From Eubacterium sp. ER2 (GTDB lineage: Bacteria; Bacillota; Clostridia; Lachnospirales; Lachnospiraceae), in NCBI RefSeq assembly GCF_000765215.1, contig NZ_JPJE01000006.1:93959-157958 (forward strand): a stretch of DNA of 64,000 nt, read 5' to 3'. Shown piece by piece: positions 1-8,484 of this stretch. Every line of letters begins with the position of its first letter. The stretch's first letter is position 1. Under the pieces are notes generated by a model. It was not told the origin of the DNA. It saw nothing but the letters and a program-made list of their open reading frames with translations, and made no database searches. A program made the position numbers and the translations under genes.

Positions 1-184
1 TTTCAGGAGACTTGTGGAGCTGGTCCCCGAAGAGCTGCGGGAGATCATCATCCTGCGCTTTTCACAGGAGCTGAAGCTCGGGGAGATTGCAAAGGTGACG
101 GGACTTCCGATGCGGACAGTGCAGTCCAGGCTGAGGAAGGCACTGCGGATATTGAAAACAGAACTGGAAGGGAGAGAGACGTAA
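1..184 (+). CDS. ECF-type RNA polymerase sigma factor, C-terminal fragment
   Basis: The window opens inside a reading frame that ends at the TAA at 182-184 and gives about 60 residues. They read as sigma region 4: a helix starting with VPEELREIIILRF, then the helix-turn-helix around GEIAKVTGLPMRTVQSRLRKAL, which in this family contacts the -35 element. The N-terminal part lies outside the window, so the exact sigma subgroup cannot be given. The next gene begins one base after the stop codon, and the membrane protein and ABC exporter that follow suggest an envelope-stress type module. Confidence 0.85.
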   Translation, partial: FRRLVELVPEELREIIILRFSQELKLGEIAKVTGLPMRTVQSRLRKALRILKTELEGRET

Positions 185-1006
185 ATGAAGACAGGCCAGG
201 TAAAAAGAGAGCTGGGCAGGCTGGCTGCCCGGGAGAAGCTAAGGGAGAGGACTCTGACGGATGAGAGCCATGTGGACCGGACAGCGGCCCTGGCCGCAGA
301 CGCCTGCCGGATGGCCATGGAAAGAAGAGACCTGGGCTTCCCTGCCTTTGTGGCGCGGCAGATCCGGTACACGGGCAGGTACGTCTGGGTCTGGCAGGGG
401 ATTTTGCTCCTTATGATCGTCTGCGGCTTTGACCTGACAGCCGGGATACAGAGCCTGGAGGATCCGGAATTTACCATGTTCCTTTACAGGCGGGTGCCCC
501 TGTTTTTGTGCGGCGCCGGCATCCTGTCGGCCTGGAGCTGCGTGCCCTTCTTTGCCAGATCCGGCATATGGAGGATGACAGAGGTGGAGGCGGCGGCCGC
601 GTCCTGGCCCCGGCTGCGGATGGCGCAGCTTCTCATCACGGGAGTGAGCGCTGTTTTGATGGAGCTGGGAGTTGCCGCGGCGGCGGGCATATACTGGACT
701 ATGGGTCTTGGGAGCCTGGCGGCCTGGCTTTTCCTCCCCTTCCTGCTGGCCTGGAATTTAATCCTGTTCCTTCTCGACAGGGGGAGGGAGAGATATTTTG
801 CAGTCAGCAGCAGTGCTGTGATGGGGGCGGGATTTCTCCTCTTTGCCCTTGGGTGGAGATATGTGAGCCGGGGAGCGGCCGGGCCACAGGATTATATGGT
901 AACCTCCGGGTATGTGTGGGTCCTCTGCGGGGCGGCGGCTCTTCTTTGGATTTTCCAGATACGGAGACTTGGAAGAAAGGAGACTGACAAATGGAGTTAT
1001 GCATAA
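185..1006 (+). CDS. Multi-pass membrane protein downstream of an ECF sigma factor
   Basis: A 273-residue protein with a charged N-terminal region of about 70 residues followed by roughly six hydrophobic segments, among them a pair starting near VWVWQGILLLMIV and a long one around LAAWLFLPFLLAWNLILFLL. A good ribosome-binding site (GGGAGAGA) precedes the ATG, which directly follows the sigma factor stop. By position it could be a membrane partner or anti-sigma factor for that sigma, but I see no recognised anti-sigma motif. It overlaps the ABC ATPase start by 16 bases, so translation is probably coupled. Specific function unknown. Confidence 0.75.
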   Translation: MKTGQVKRELGRLAAREKLRERTLTDESHVDRTAALAADACRMAMERRDLGFPAFVARQIRYTGRYVWVWQGILLLMIVCGFDLTAGIQSLEDPEFTMFLYRRVPLFLCGAGILSAWSCVPFFARSGIWRMTEVEAAAASWPRLRMAQLLITGVSAVLMELGVAAAAGIYWTMGLGSLAAWLFLPFLLAWNLILFLLDRGRERYFAVSSSAVMGAGFLLFALGWRYVSRGAAGPQDYMVTSGYVWVLCGAAALLWIFQIRRLGRKETDKWSYA

Positions 1007-1881
1007 ATGACCTGACAAAGCGATTTAAAGACAAGCTGGCGGTGGACCATGCCAGCCTGACCATCTCACCCGGCGTGTGGGGGCTTCTTGGCGCCAACGG
1101 AGCCGGGAAGACCACCCTCATGCGGATGGCGGCGGGGCTCATACGCCCCACGGAGGGGGAAGTAAAGTATGATGGAGTGCCCATCCAGGTGCTGGGAAAG
1201 AGCTACCGGGATATTTTCGGCTATCTGCCCCAGGAGTTCGGGTTCTACCCGGAGTTCACGGTGTACGACTATCTGGACTATGTGGCTGCTCTGAAGGGCC
1301 TTACCAGGAAAAAGGCAAAGGAGAAGATCGACCGGCTTCTGGACACCTTTTCCCTGGCAGATGTGAGGAAAAAGAAGATCACAAAGCTCTCCGGCGGGAT
1401 GAAGCGGCGGGTGGGCATTGCCCAGGCCCTCTTAAATGACCCGGAGGTGCTGATCCTGGATGAGCCCACCAGCGGGCTGGACCCGGGGGAGAGGGTGCGC
1501 TTCCGCAACCTTCTGTCCGAGTTCGCCTCGGACCGGATCGTGCTCATCTCCACCCACATCGTGTCCGATGTGGAGTACATTGCCTCCAGGAATGCGATTA
1601 TGAAGGAGGGACGGATCATCGCCCAGGGAACCACAGACGAGCTTATCTGGGAGATGGAGGGCAAGGTGTGGTCCGCCCTGATCCAGGAGCAGGATCTCCA
1701 CAGATACGAGCAGAAGGTCCGGGTGGTGAGCATCCGGAACGAGGAGAGGGGAGCCGTGTCCATCCGGTATCTGGCGGACGCGCCCGCGGTGCCGGACTCC
1801 CGGCCTAAGGAGCCCCGGCTGGAGGACCTGTATCTCTGGCTCTTTCCCCAGGAGCATACAGACGGAAAGGAGAGTGCGTGA
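991..1881 (+). CDS. ABC transporter ATP-binding protein
   Basis: A 296-residue nucleotide-binding subunit that would power an exporter made with the next gene. Walker A is GANGAGKTT at residues 34-42, the signature LSGGMKRR is at about 133-140, and Walker B LILDEPTSGLDP starts near 154; the H-loop STHIVSD follows. About 80 extra residues after the core domain resemble the C-terminal extension of the CcmA/YxlF-type exporters. The start lies inside the upstream membrane protein gene and the end overlaps the possible GTG start of the permease, so the genes form one operon with the sigma factor. Substrate unknown. Confidence 0.93.
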   Translation: MELCINDLTKRFKDKLAVDHASLTISPGVWGLLGANGAGKTTLMRMAAGLIRPTEGEVKYDGVPIQVLGKSYRDIFGYLPQEFGFYPEFTVYDYLDYVAALKGLTRKKAKEKIDRLLDTFSLADVRKKKITKLSGGMKRRVGIAQALLNDPEVLILDEPTSGLDPGERVRFRNLLSEFASDRIVLISTHIVSDVEYIASRNAIMKEGRIIAQGTTDELIWEMEGKVWSALIQEQDLHRYEQKVRVVSIRNEERGAVSIRYLADAPAVPDSRPKEPRLEDLYLWLFPQEHTDGKESA

Positions 1882-1882
1882 T

Positions 1883-3154
1883 ATGAGAATATTTACAGCG
1901 GAGATCAAAAGGCTTCTGAAGACCAGGTCGGTCCTTATCCTGATACTGGCGGCCCTTCTGCTGGCGCCAGTCCTGGCCTATTTTCCGGCCTCCTTTGAGA
2001 CCTGGACCTACAGGGACGACAGCGGGCAGGAGGTGACTGTGAAGGGCCGGGATGCCCTTCTTAAAGAGGCGGAGAACCAGGGACAGTTCCAGGGGGAAAT
2101 TACCGAGGAGAAGCTGCTGGCGGCCCTCCAGAGATGGAAGGATTTCGCCGCGGGCTACGAGGGGGGACTGCCCGATGGCATCTACGATGAGCGGGTGACA
2201 GCCAGTGATTACTGTGAGAAGGTATCCAATGTAGATGGCATCCTGAACCGGATGTGCGAGGCCTGGGCGGAACCGAAGACAGGCATGGCCCCCGGGAGGG
2301 ATGACCTGACCGAGGAGCAGGCGACAGGCTTTTACAGCCAGTGCAGACAGCATATTAAGGATCTTATCTATCTGGAAGGCGGAGGGGAGAGCGCCCGCAC
2401 GGACAGCGCTGTGGGGCAGGCGCTGGCTCTCTACGACCGGGTGGAGATGCCCTTTACCTACGAGCCTGGCCTGACGGCAAATGCCATAGAGTACGTGGGG
2501 ATTTATGTATTTCTGCTGGTGCTGATCTGTACCTTTATCCTGGTGCCGGTCTTTGCCAGCGACTGCCAGACCCAGGCGGACCAGATCCTGAAGTGCGCTA
2601 GGGACGGGAGGAGGCGCCTGGCCGTGAGCAGGATTTTGGCGGGACTTCTCCTTGTGAGCGCTCTGTATCTTATCTGCATGGCCCTGTTCCTTCTGCTCCT
2701 CAATGCCTCCTTTGACTTCAAAGGGCTGAACACCTCCCTGCAGCTGCTGGTGTCGGTGTCTGTGTTCCTGCCCCTGACAGTGGGACAGCTGGAGCTGCTT
2801 ATCGGGGCGGCTGGCTTTGTCACCCTGCTGGCCACGGCCGCCTTCACCCTCTTCCTGTCCGGAAGGATGAAGACAGTGGCCTCCGCCAGCATAGCAGCCT
2901 TCGCCTTTCTTATCCTGCCTATGGTAGTGTACATGATCCTGAGCGGGAATATAGGAAAGTGGCTCCGGTGTCTGCTTCCCGCCGGCGGCGTGGGATTGAT
3001 AAACAGCTTTACCTACGCGGCCATGGACACGGGCTTTGCCTACCTGGGAAATACAGCCATCTGGCTCCCGTACCTGATGATGGGAGCGGCGGCAGTGGAG
3101 TGTATCCTCTTTGCAGTGCTGGCGGGAGTGAGCTGGTGCAGGCGGGGGAGATGA
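1883..3154 (+). CDS. ABC transporter permease (ABC-2 type)
   Basis: About 423 residues. One N-terminal membrane helix (SVLILILAALLLAPVLAYF) is followed by a large extracytoplasmic region of about 170 residues and then about five membrane helices, the arrangement of ABC-2 permeases partnered with CcmA-like ATPases. The ATG at 1883 has AAGGAG about 11 bases upstream; a GTG at 1874 in the same frame sits too close to that site. It is the last gene of the sigma factor operon. The cargo cannot be told from sequence. Confidence 0.85.
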   Translation: MRIFTAEIKRLLKTRSVLILILAALLLAPVLAYFPASFETWTYRDDSGQEVTVKGRDALLKEAENQGQFQGEITEEKLLAALQRWKDFAAGYEGGLPDGIYDERVTASDYCEKVSNVDGILNRMCEAWAEPKTGMAPGRDDLTEEQATGFYSQCRQHIKDLIYLEGGGESARTDSAVGQALALYDRVEMPFTYEPGLTANAIEYVGIYVFLLVLICTFILVPVFASDCQTQADQILKCARDGRRRLAVSRILAGLLLVSALYLICMALFLLLLNASFDFKGLNTSLQLLVSVSVFLPLTVGQLELLIGAAGFVTLLATAAFTLFLSGRMKTVASASIAAFAFLILPMVVYMILSGNIGKWLRCLLPAGGVGLINSFTYAAMDTGFAYLGNTAIWLPYLMMGAAAVECILFAVLAGVSWCRRGR

Positions 3155-3188
3155 GAACAAAGCCTGCGCTGCTGATCGTCAGGGGGAT

Positions 3189-4178
3189 TTACCGATTTCC
3201 TGTCGGAAGCGTGCGGATCTGGCCTGGCAGATACTTCTCCAGCGTCACCCGGCTGGCCGCCGGCGACAGGAATTCCTGGGTGGAGAGCATGGATTTCTGC
3301 TGCTGGGACAGCTCCTCGTGTTCAAAATGCTGCCTGTACTGCCGGGGAGAGCAGCCGAACTGCCGCCGGAACCCCTGGTTAAAATATTTGATGTCAGAGA
3401 AGCCGCAGGCAATGCTGATGTCCAGGAGAGAAAAGTCCGTCAGAAGGAGAAGCTGGCGGGCTTTTTCGCATCTCATTTTCATCACATAGGACTGAAAGGA
3501 CATACCGAAGACAGACTTGAAAAAGTGGGACAGGTAGCTCATGGACAGTCCCAGCTCCTGCGCCAGGTCCGTGAGGAGCAGCTTCTCGGAGTAGTGGCTG
3601 TCTATGTAGCTGCTGATCTTCCTGACCCGCCGGGCTCTGGTGGCGGAGAGCTGCCGCTCCTTTTCCGAGATGCGGACGCAGGGAAGATACCGGGGCAGTC
3701 TCTCGAAAAAGAGACAGATCAGTCCCGCGCAGCGGAGGGCGGAATAGTCCCCGGGATGGAAGTAGGCGCTGGCAATGTTAAGGAGCATCCCTGCCAGAGA
3801 AGCCCGTATATCCGAAGCCCATGTATCCGGAACCAGCACGTCCGTATCCTGCGCATCCCGGGAGTGAGGCTCCAGGGAGAACTCCATATTTTCTATCTGG
3901 GGAAAGATCGGCCCGAAAAAGGAGGGGGAGATCTGCAGGGACAGGATCAGGGCGGGCTGCTTTGCGATCAGCTCGTGGCTGGTAAAGGGGTTAATGACCC
4001 AGAGGCTGCCCTTCTCATAGGTGTGCTCCCTCCCCCTGGACAGCAGGCACACCGTCCCCTCCAGGAGCAGACAGATCTCAAAATCCTTATGTATATGGGG
4101 CGTCCGGTAGAGGAGATTGACCATGAAAACCTTGTACTGGCCGGCCCCGTGGGAAATCACTTCAAATTCATCTTTCAT
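3189..4178 (-). CDS. AraC family transcriptional regulator with N-terminal cupin
   Basis: A 329-residue protein. The N-terminal third reads as a cupin ligand-binding domain (HIHKDFEICLLLEGTVCLL... WVINPFTSHEL). The C-terminal part has the two AraC helix-turn-helix motifs: KLLLTDLAQELGLSMSYLSHFFK and then LLDISIACGFSDIKYFNQGFRRQFGCSPRQYR. GGAGG lies before the start at 4178. It is divergent from the sugar degradation operon starting at 4380 and shares a 200-base control region with it, so it is the likely activator of that operon, responding to a sugar or an intermediate. That link is inferred from position. Confidence 0.92.
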   Translation of the reverse strand: MKDEFEVISHGAGQYKVFMVNLLYRTPHIHKDFEICLLLEGTVCLLSRGREHTYEKGSLWVINPFTSHELIAKQPALILSLQISPSFFGPIFPQIENMEFSLEPHSRDAQDTDVLVPDTWASDIRASLAGMLLNIASAYFHPGDYSALRCAGLICLFFERLPRYLPCVRISEKERQLSATRARRVRKISSYIDSHYSEKLLLTDLAQELGLSMSYLSHFFKSVFGMSFQSYVMKMRCEKARQLLLLTDFSLLDISIACGFSDIKYFNQGFRRQFGCSPRQYRQHFEHEELSQQQKSMLSTQEFLSPAASRVTLEKYLPGQIRTLPTGNR

Positions 4179-4379
4179 CTGTTATCCACCTCCCTTCCAG
4201 TATACAGAAATCACAGAAGACGTGCAAATAAAAAAGCTAATTTGTCATAGTCCGAACATGAATTAATCCATGCAGGATCTCTCCCTCTGTCCTATAGTAG
4301 AGCTATAGAAATTCTCACGGAAGAGACCGCCAGGAGGCTGGCGGGAGACAGGAGAAATGAAAAAAGGAGGTTTGACAGT

Positions 4380-5519
4380 ATGAGCAGAAGATTAACCTAC
4401 GGAATGGTGGGCGGAGGCCCGGGATCCTTTATCGGGGACGCCCACAGGAGAGCCATCAGCCTGGACAGCTCTGCCAGGCTGGCGGCGGGCTGCTTCTCCA
4501 GGACACCGGAGAAGTCAAAGAGCCAGGGAGAGGCACTTGGACTTGAGCCGGAAAGATGCTACACGAACTACAGGGAGATGGCCCAGGCAGAGGGAAAGAG
4601 AGAGGACGGCATTGACTTTGTCGTTGTGGTGACACCGAACGCCACCCACTATGAGATCTGCAAGGCGTTTCTGGAGGCGGGCATCCATGTGGCCTGCGAC
4701 AAGCCTCTGGCCACAGACAGCGCCCAGGCGGAGGAGCTTCAGAAGCTGGCCCAGGAGAAAGGGCTTCTTTTCATGGTCACCTACACCTACATGGGACATG
4801 TGACGGCCAAGTACATCCGGGATCTCATCAAAGCCGGAGAAATCGGACAGATCCGAACCGTCATGGCAGAGTACCCCCAGGGATGGCTCTACAATGAGAA
4901 CGACTGGGGGGGCAAGCAGGGCGAGTGGAGATGCGATCCGGCCCAGTCCGGAAGGGTCAACTGTCTGGGAGATCTGGGCACCCATGTGGAAAACGCGGTG
5001 GCTACCATGACAGGGCTGAAGGTAAAGAGAGTCCTGGCAAAAATGGATGTGGTAGTGCCGGGCAGGAAGCTGGACGACAATGACCAGATCCTGGTGGAGT
5101 ACGAAGGCGGCGCCACGGGCGTCAACTGGTCCTCCCAGTTTGCCATCGGCTGTGACAACAGCCTGCGGGTGCGCATTTACGGGTCAAAGGGAACCATCCT
5201 CTGGTTCCAGGAGAACCCGGAGGAGATAACCCTCATCAGGGAGGACGGCATTGCCCGCACCATCAAGAGAGGCTACGGAGCGGTCACGCCGGACGCGGCA
5301 AAGTACGGCAGGCTTCCGGCAGGACACACGGAGGGCTGGCTGGAGGCAATGGGAAACCTGTACGACAGCTTTACCCAGTGCGTGGAGGCCAAAGAGGACG
5401 GAACATTTACAGAGGACATGATCGATTACCCCACTGTGGCAGCAGGCGTGCAGGGCATCAGATATGTAGAGGCCTGCCTGGAGAGCAATGAGAAGGGAAA
5501 CGTGTGGGTAGAGGTTTAG
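4380..5519 (+). CDS. Gfo/Idh/MocA family NAD(P)-dependent oxidoreductase
   Basis: A 379-residue dehydrogenase. The N-terminal Rossmann domain carries a glycine-rich loop (MVGGGPGSFIGDAHRRAI, residues 9-26), the conserved segment VVVVTPNATHYE, and ACDKPLATD in the place of the usual EKP motif. The C-terminal domain is the alpha/beta substrate domain of the family. AAGGAGG precedes the ATG at 4380. First gene of a five-gene operon with two TIM-barrel isomerase-like proteins, an aldolase and a PfkB kinase, so it probably oxidises a sugar, polyol or inositol-like substrate. The exact substrate is not readable. Confidence 0.92.
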   Translation: MSRRLTYGMVGGGPGSFIGDAHRRAISLDSSARLAAGCFSRTPEKSKSQGEALGLEPERCYTNYREMAQAEGKREDGIDFVVVVTPNATHYEICKAFLEAGIHVACDKPLATDSAQAEELQKLAQEKGLLFMVTYTYMGHVTAKYIRDLIKAGEIGQIRTVMAEYPQGWLYNENDWGGKQGEWRCDPAQSGRVNCLGDLGTHVENAVATMTGLKVKRVLAKMDVVVPGRKLDDNDQILVEYEGGATGVNWSSQFAIGCDNSLRVRIYGSKGTILWFQENPEEITLIREDGIARTIKRGYGAVTPDAAKYGRLPAGHTEGWLEAMGNLYDSFTQCVEAKEDGTFTEDMIDYPTVAAGVQGIRYVEACLESNEKGNVWVEV

Positions 5520-5568
5520 AAGCTGTGAATTGATCAAACAGGAAATGTCAGAAAGGAGAGACAAAGAA

Positions 5569-6570
5569 ATGGCAAGACCGGTAACAATTTTTACAGGACA
5601 GTGGGCAGACCTGCCCATGGAGGAGATGTGCCAGACTGCGCAGAAGATGGGATACGAGGGACTGGAGATCGCCTCCTGGGGACAGATCGACGTGGAGAAG
5701 GCAGCAAAGGATGAAAATTATGTGAAAGAGCTGAAGGACACGCTGGCTAAGTATGGCCTGGGATGCTGGGCCATCGGCATGCATCTGCCGGGACAGTGCG
5801 TGGGCGATGCGGAGCAGTGGGCCTATGATCCCCGGCTGGACAACTTCGCCCCCTCGGGGCTGGCGGGCAAGCCGGAGGAAATCCGTGCCTGGGGGACTCA
5901 GCAGATGAAGTACGCGGCCCAGGCGGCAAAAAATATGGGAGTGGATACAGTCACCTTCTTTATGGGCTCTCCCATCTGGAAGATGTGGTACTCCTTCCCA
6001 CAGACAAGCGAGGAGCAGGTGGAGACCGGCTATCAGAGGATCAAGGAGCTCTGGTCTCCCATCATGGATGTGTACGATGAGTGCGGCGTAAAGCTGGCTC
6101 TGGAGGTACATCCCACAGAGATCGCCTACGACTACTGGAGCACAAAAAAGCTGCTGGAGACCTTTGACTACAGACCTACCCTGGGCATCAACTTTGACCC
6201 CAGCCACCTGATCTGGCAGGGACTGGATCCGGCTATGTTCCTCTACGACTTTGCGGACCGGATCTATCACGTACATATCAAGGACGCCAAGCTGAACCTG
6301 AACGGCCGCAACGGCATCCTGGGGTCACACATCACCTTCGGCGACCAGCGGAGAGGCTGGAACTTTGTGTCTCCGGGACACGGGGATGTAGACTTTGACA
6401 ACATCATCCGGGTGCTGAACCAGATCGGCTACGACGGCCCTCTTTCCATCGAGTGGGAGGACAGCGGCATGGAGAGGATATTCGGAGGGACAGAGGCCTG
6501 CGAGTTCACAAAGCAGATCAATTTCTCACCCTCAGACGTGGCCTTTGACGATGCCCTGAAGACAGACTAA
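5569..6570 (+). CDS. Sugar phosphate isomerase/epimerase family TIM-barrel protein
   Basis: About 333 residues, of the AP endonuclease 2/xylose isomerase-like TIM-barrel superfamily (IolE/IolI type). The metal-ligand motifs visible are LALEVHPTEIAYD, LGINFDPSHLIWQG, IYHVHIKDAK and the late GPLSIEWEDSGM. An upstream TTG at 5530 keeps the frame open, but GAAAGGAGAG eight bases before the ATG at 5569 makes that the better start. It lies 49 bases after the dehydrogenase and probably acts on its keto product as an isomerase, epimerase or dehydratase. Confidence 0.88.
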   Translation: MARPVTIFTGQWADLPMEEMCQTAQKMGYEGLEIASWGQIDVEKAAKDENYVKELKDTLAKYGLGCWAIGMHLPGQCVGDAEQWAYDPRLDNFAPSGLAGKPEEIRAWGTQQMKYAAQAAKNMGVDTVTFFMGSPIWKMWYSFPQTSEEQVETGYQRIKELWSPIMDVYDECGVKLALEVHPTEIAYDYWSTKKLLETFDYRPTLGINFDPSHLIWQGLDPAMFLYDFADRIYHVHIKDAKLNLNGRNGILGSHITFGDQRRGWNFVSPGHGDVDFDNIIRVLNQIGYDGPLSIEWEDSGMERIFGGTEACEFTKQINFSPSDVAFDDALKTD

Positions 6571-6589
6571 ATGAAAGGAAGAAAAGACA

Positions 6590-7624
6590 ATGACAAAATT
6601 TAAATTTTCAGTAGGACCATGGAATGTACACGAGGGAGCGGACTCCTATGGACCGGCAACAAGAAAAACCATACCCATTGAGGAAAAATTTAAGAAATTC
6701 GCGGAGCTTGGCTTCTCCGCCGTGCAGTTCCACGACGACGACGCTGTGCCGAACATCAACGACTACACGGAGGAGGAGATCAAGGAGAAGGCAAGAGAGC
6801 TGAAGAAGACGCTGGATAAGTACGGACTGAAGGCAGAGTTTGTGGCTCCCCGTCTCTGGATGGATGAGCACACTATGGACGGCGGTTTCATGAGCACCTC
6901 CAAGGAGGACAGGGACTATGCCATGTGGAGAGCTTATCGCTCCATCGACATCGCCAACGAGCTGGGGACGGATATGGTGGTTCTCTGGCTGGCAAGAGAA
7001 GGCACGCTCTGCGCGGAGAGCAAATCCCCTGTGTGGGCCACGAAGATGCTCATCGAGGCCATCAACAAGATGCTGGAGTATGATCCCAAGATCCGGGTCT
7101 GCATTGAGCCAAAGCCAAACGAGCCCATCGACAGGAGCATCTGCGGCACCATGGGACATGTGATGGCCATCTCGGCCGCTACCATCGACCCCTCCAGAGT
7201 GGGAGGAAACCTGGAGAGCGCTCACGCCATCCTGGCAGGCCTTGACCCGGCCCACGAGATCGGATTTGCCATGGCTATGGGCAAGCTGATGACCGTGCAT
7301 CTCAACGACCAGAACGGCATCCGCTACGACCAGGACAAGACCTTTGGCGTGGAGAACCTGCGCGCCGCCTTCAACCAGGTGAAGGTGCTGAAGGAGAACG
7401 GCTACGGAAGCCACGGCGAGTATGTTGGACTGGACGTAAAGGCTATGCGCACCACAAAGGATGAGGACAGCTACAAGCATCTGGAGAACAGTCTGAATAT
7501 CTTCAAGGCACTGGAGGAGAAGGTGGAGAGATTTGATTATGACTTCCAGAAGAAATGCGTGGAGAACCGGGATTTTGAGGCCCTTGAGATGTATGTCATG
7601 AACCTGCTCATGGGCATCGACTAG
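6590..7624 (+). CDS. Xylose isomerase-like TIM-barrel protein
   Basis: A 344-residue protein with clear resemblance to class I (Streptomyces-type) xylose isomerases: KFAELGFSAVQFHDDDAVP near residues 37-55, the metal-binding segment CIEPKPNEP, then LMTVHLNDQNG. It is somewhat shorter than true xylose isomerases (about 388 residues) and lacks part of their C-terminal extension. GAAAGGAAG precedes the ATG at 6590. Sitting between another TIM-barrel isomerase and an aldolase, it may interconvert an aldose/ketose pair other than xylose. No xylulokinase is nearby. Confidence 0.85.
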   Translation: MTKFKFSVGPWNVHEGADSYGPATRKTIPIEEKFKKFAELGFSAVQFHDDDAVPNINDYTEEEIKEKARELKKTLDKYGLKAEFVAPRLWMDEHTMDGGFMSTSKEDRDYAMWRAYRSIDIANELGTDMVVLWLAREGTLCAESKSPVWATKMLIEAINKMLEYDPKIRVCIEPKPNEPIDRSICGTMGHVMAISAATIDPSRVGGNLESAHAILAGLDPAHEIGFAMAMGKLMTVHLNDQNGIRYDQDKTFGVENLRAAFNQVKVLKENGYGSHGEYVGLDVKAMRTTKDEDSYKHLENSLNIFKALEEKVERFDYDFQKKCVENRDFEALEMYVMNLLMGID

Positions 7625-7642
7625 ACTGGAGGTAGAAGAGAA

Positions 7643-8476
7643 ATGCTTGTTACACTGAGAGAAGTACTAAAGGACGCCCGGGAGAAAAAATACGGTGTGG
7701 GACTTTTTAACACCGTCAGCCTGGAGATGGCAAAGGGCGTCCTGGGGGCGGCGGAGGAGCTGAAAAGCCCGGTTATCATCGGCACGGCCGAGGTGCTCCT
7801 TCCCTACGCCAGCCTGGAGGAGCTGGCCTATTTCCTTGTCCCCATGGCAAAGAAGGCGTCTGTTCCGGTGGTGCTCCACTTTGACCACGGGCTGACGGAC
7901 ACAAAGATCGTGGAGGCCCTGCGGCTGGGCTTTTCCTCCATCATGTACGACTGCTCCACGGACACCTATGAGAACAACATCGCCCGGGTGGCCCAGATGG
8001 TGAAAATTGCAGGCATGTTCGGCGCCTCCGTGGAGGGAGAGCTGGGACATGTGGGCGCCAACGACGAGAGCGCCGGGGATGACAGCATCTACACAGAGCC
8101 GGACCAGGCCAGGGATTTTGCCCTGCGCACCGGGGTGGACGCCCTGGCGGTGGCCATCGGCACGGCCCACGGCACCTATAAGGAGAAGCCGAAGCTGGAT
8201 ATCGGGCGTCTGGCCCAGATTGCCGAAACCGTCCCTGCCCCGCTGGTCCTTCACGGCGGCAGCGGGCTCTCTGACGAGGATTTTAAAAACTGTGTGGCAA
8301 ACGGCATCAGCAAGATCAATATCTTTACAGACATCAACTGCGCGGCCGCAAAGGCAGCCCACGACAATTACAGCCAGGGCTGCGGCCTGACAGACATCCA
8401 GAATCAGATCACAGAGGCAGTGAAGCAGGAGACCATGAAGAAAATGCGTATCTTCGGAAGCGCAGGCAGAGGGTAG
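7643..8476 (+). CDS. Class II (zinc) fructose-bisphosphate/ketose-bisphosphate aldolase
   Basis: A 277-residue class II aldolase. Zinc ligands are in VVLHFDHGLTDTKI near the start and in AIGTAHGTYKEKPKL and LHGGSGLSDEDF later; the phosphate-binding segment KINIFTDINCA follows. It would cleave a ketose 1-phosphate or 1,6-bisphosphate to dihydroxyacetone phosphate and an aldehyde. GGAGG stands 10 bases before the ATG, and the gap to the preceding gene is only 18 bases. With the kinase that follows, it supplies the phosphorylation-and-cleavage half of the pathway, resembling the IolC/IolJ step pair of inositol breakdown. Confidence 0.92.
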   Translation: MLVTLREVLKDAREKKYGVGLFNTVSLEMAKGVLGAAEELKSPVIIGTAEVLLPYASLEELAYFLVPMAKKASVPVVLHFDHGLTDTKIVEALRLGFSSIMYDCSTDTYENNIARVAQMVKIAGMFGASVEGELGHVGANDESAGDDSIYTEPDQARDFALRTGVDALAVAIGTAHGTYKEKPKLDIGRLAQIAETVPAPLVLHGGSGLSDEDFKNCVANGISKINIFTDINCAAAKAAHDNYSQGCGLTDIQNQITEAVKQETMKKMRIFGSAGRG

Positions 8477-8484
8477 GTGAGTCT

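Noticed and set aside
1805..3160. Long minus-strand open frame of 451 codons over the ABC permease
   Set aside because: Antisense shadow of a GC-rich gene; no RBS, no family resemblance, and the plus-strand protein is clearly a membrane permease.
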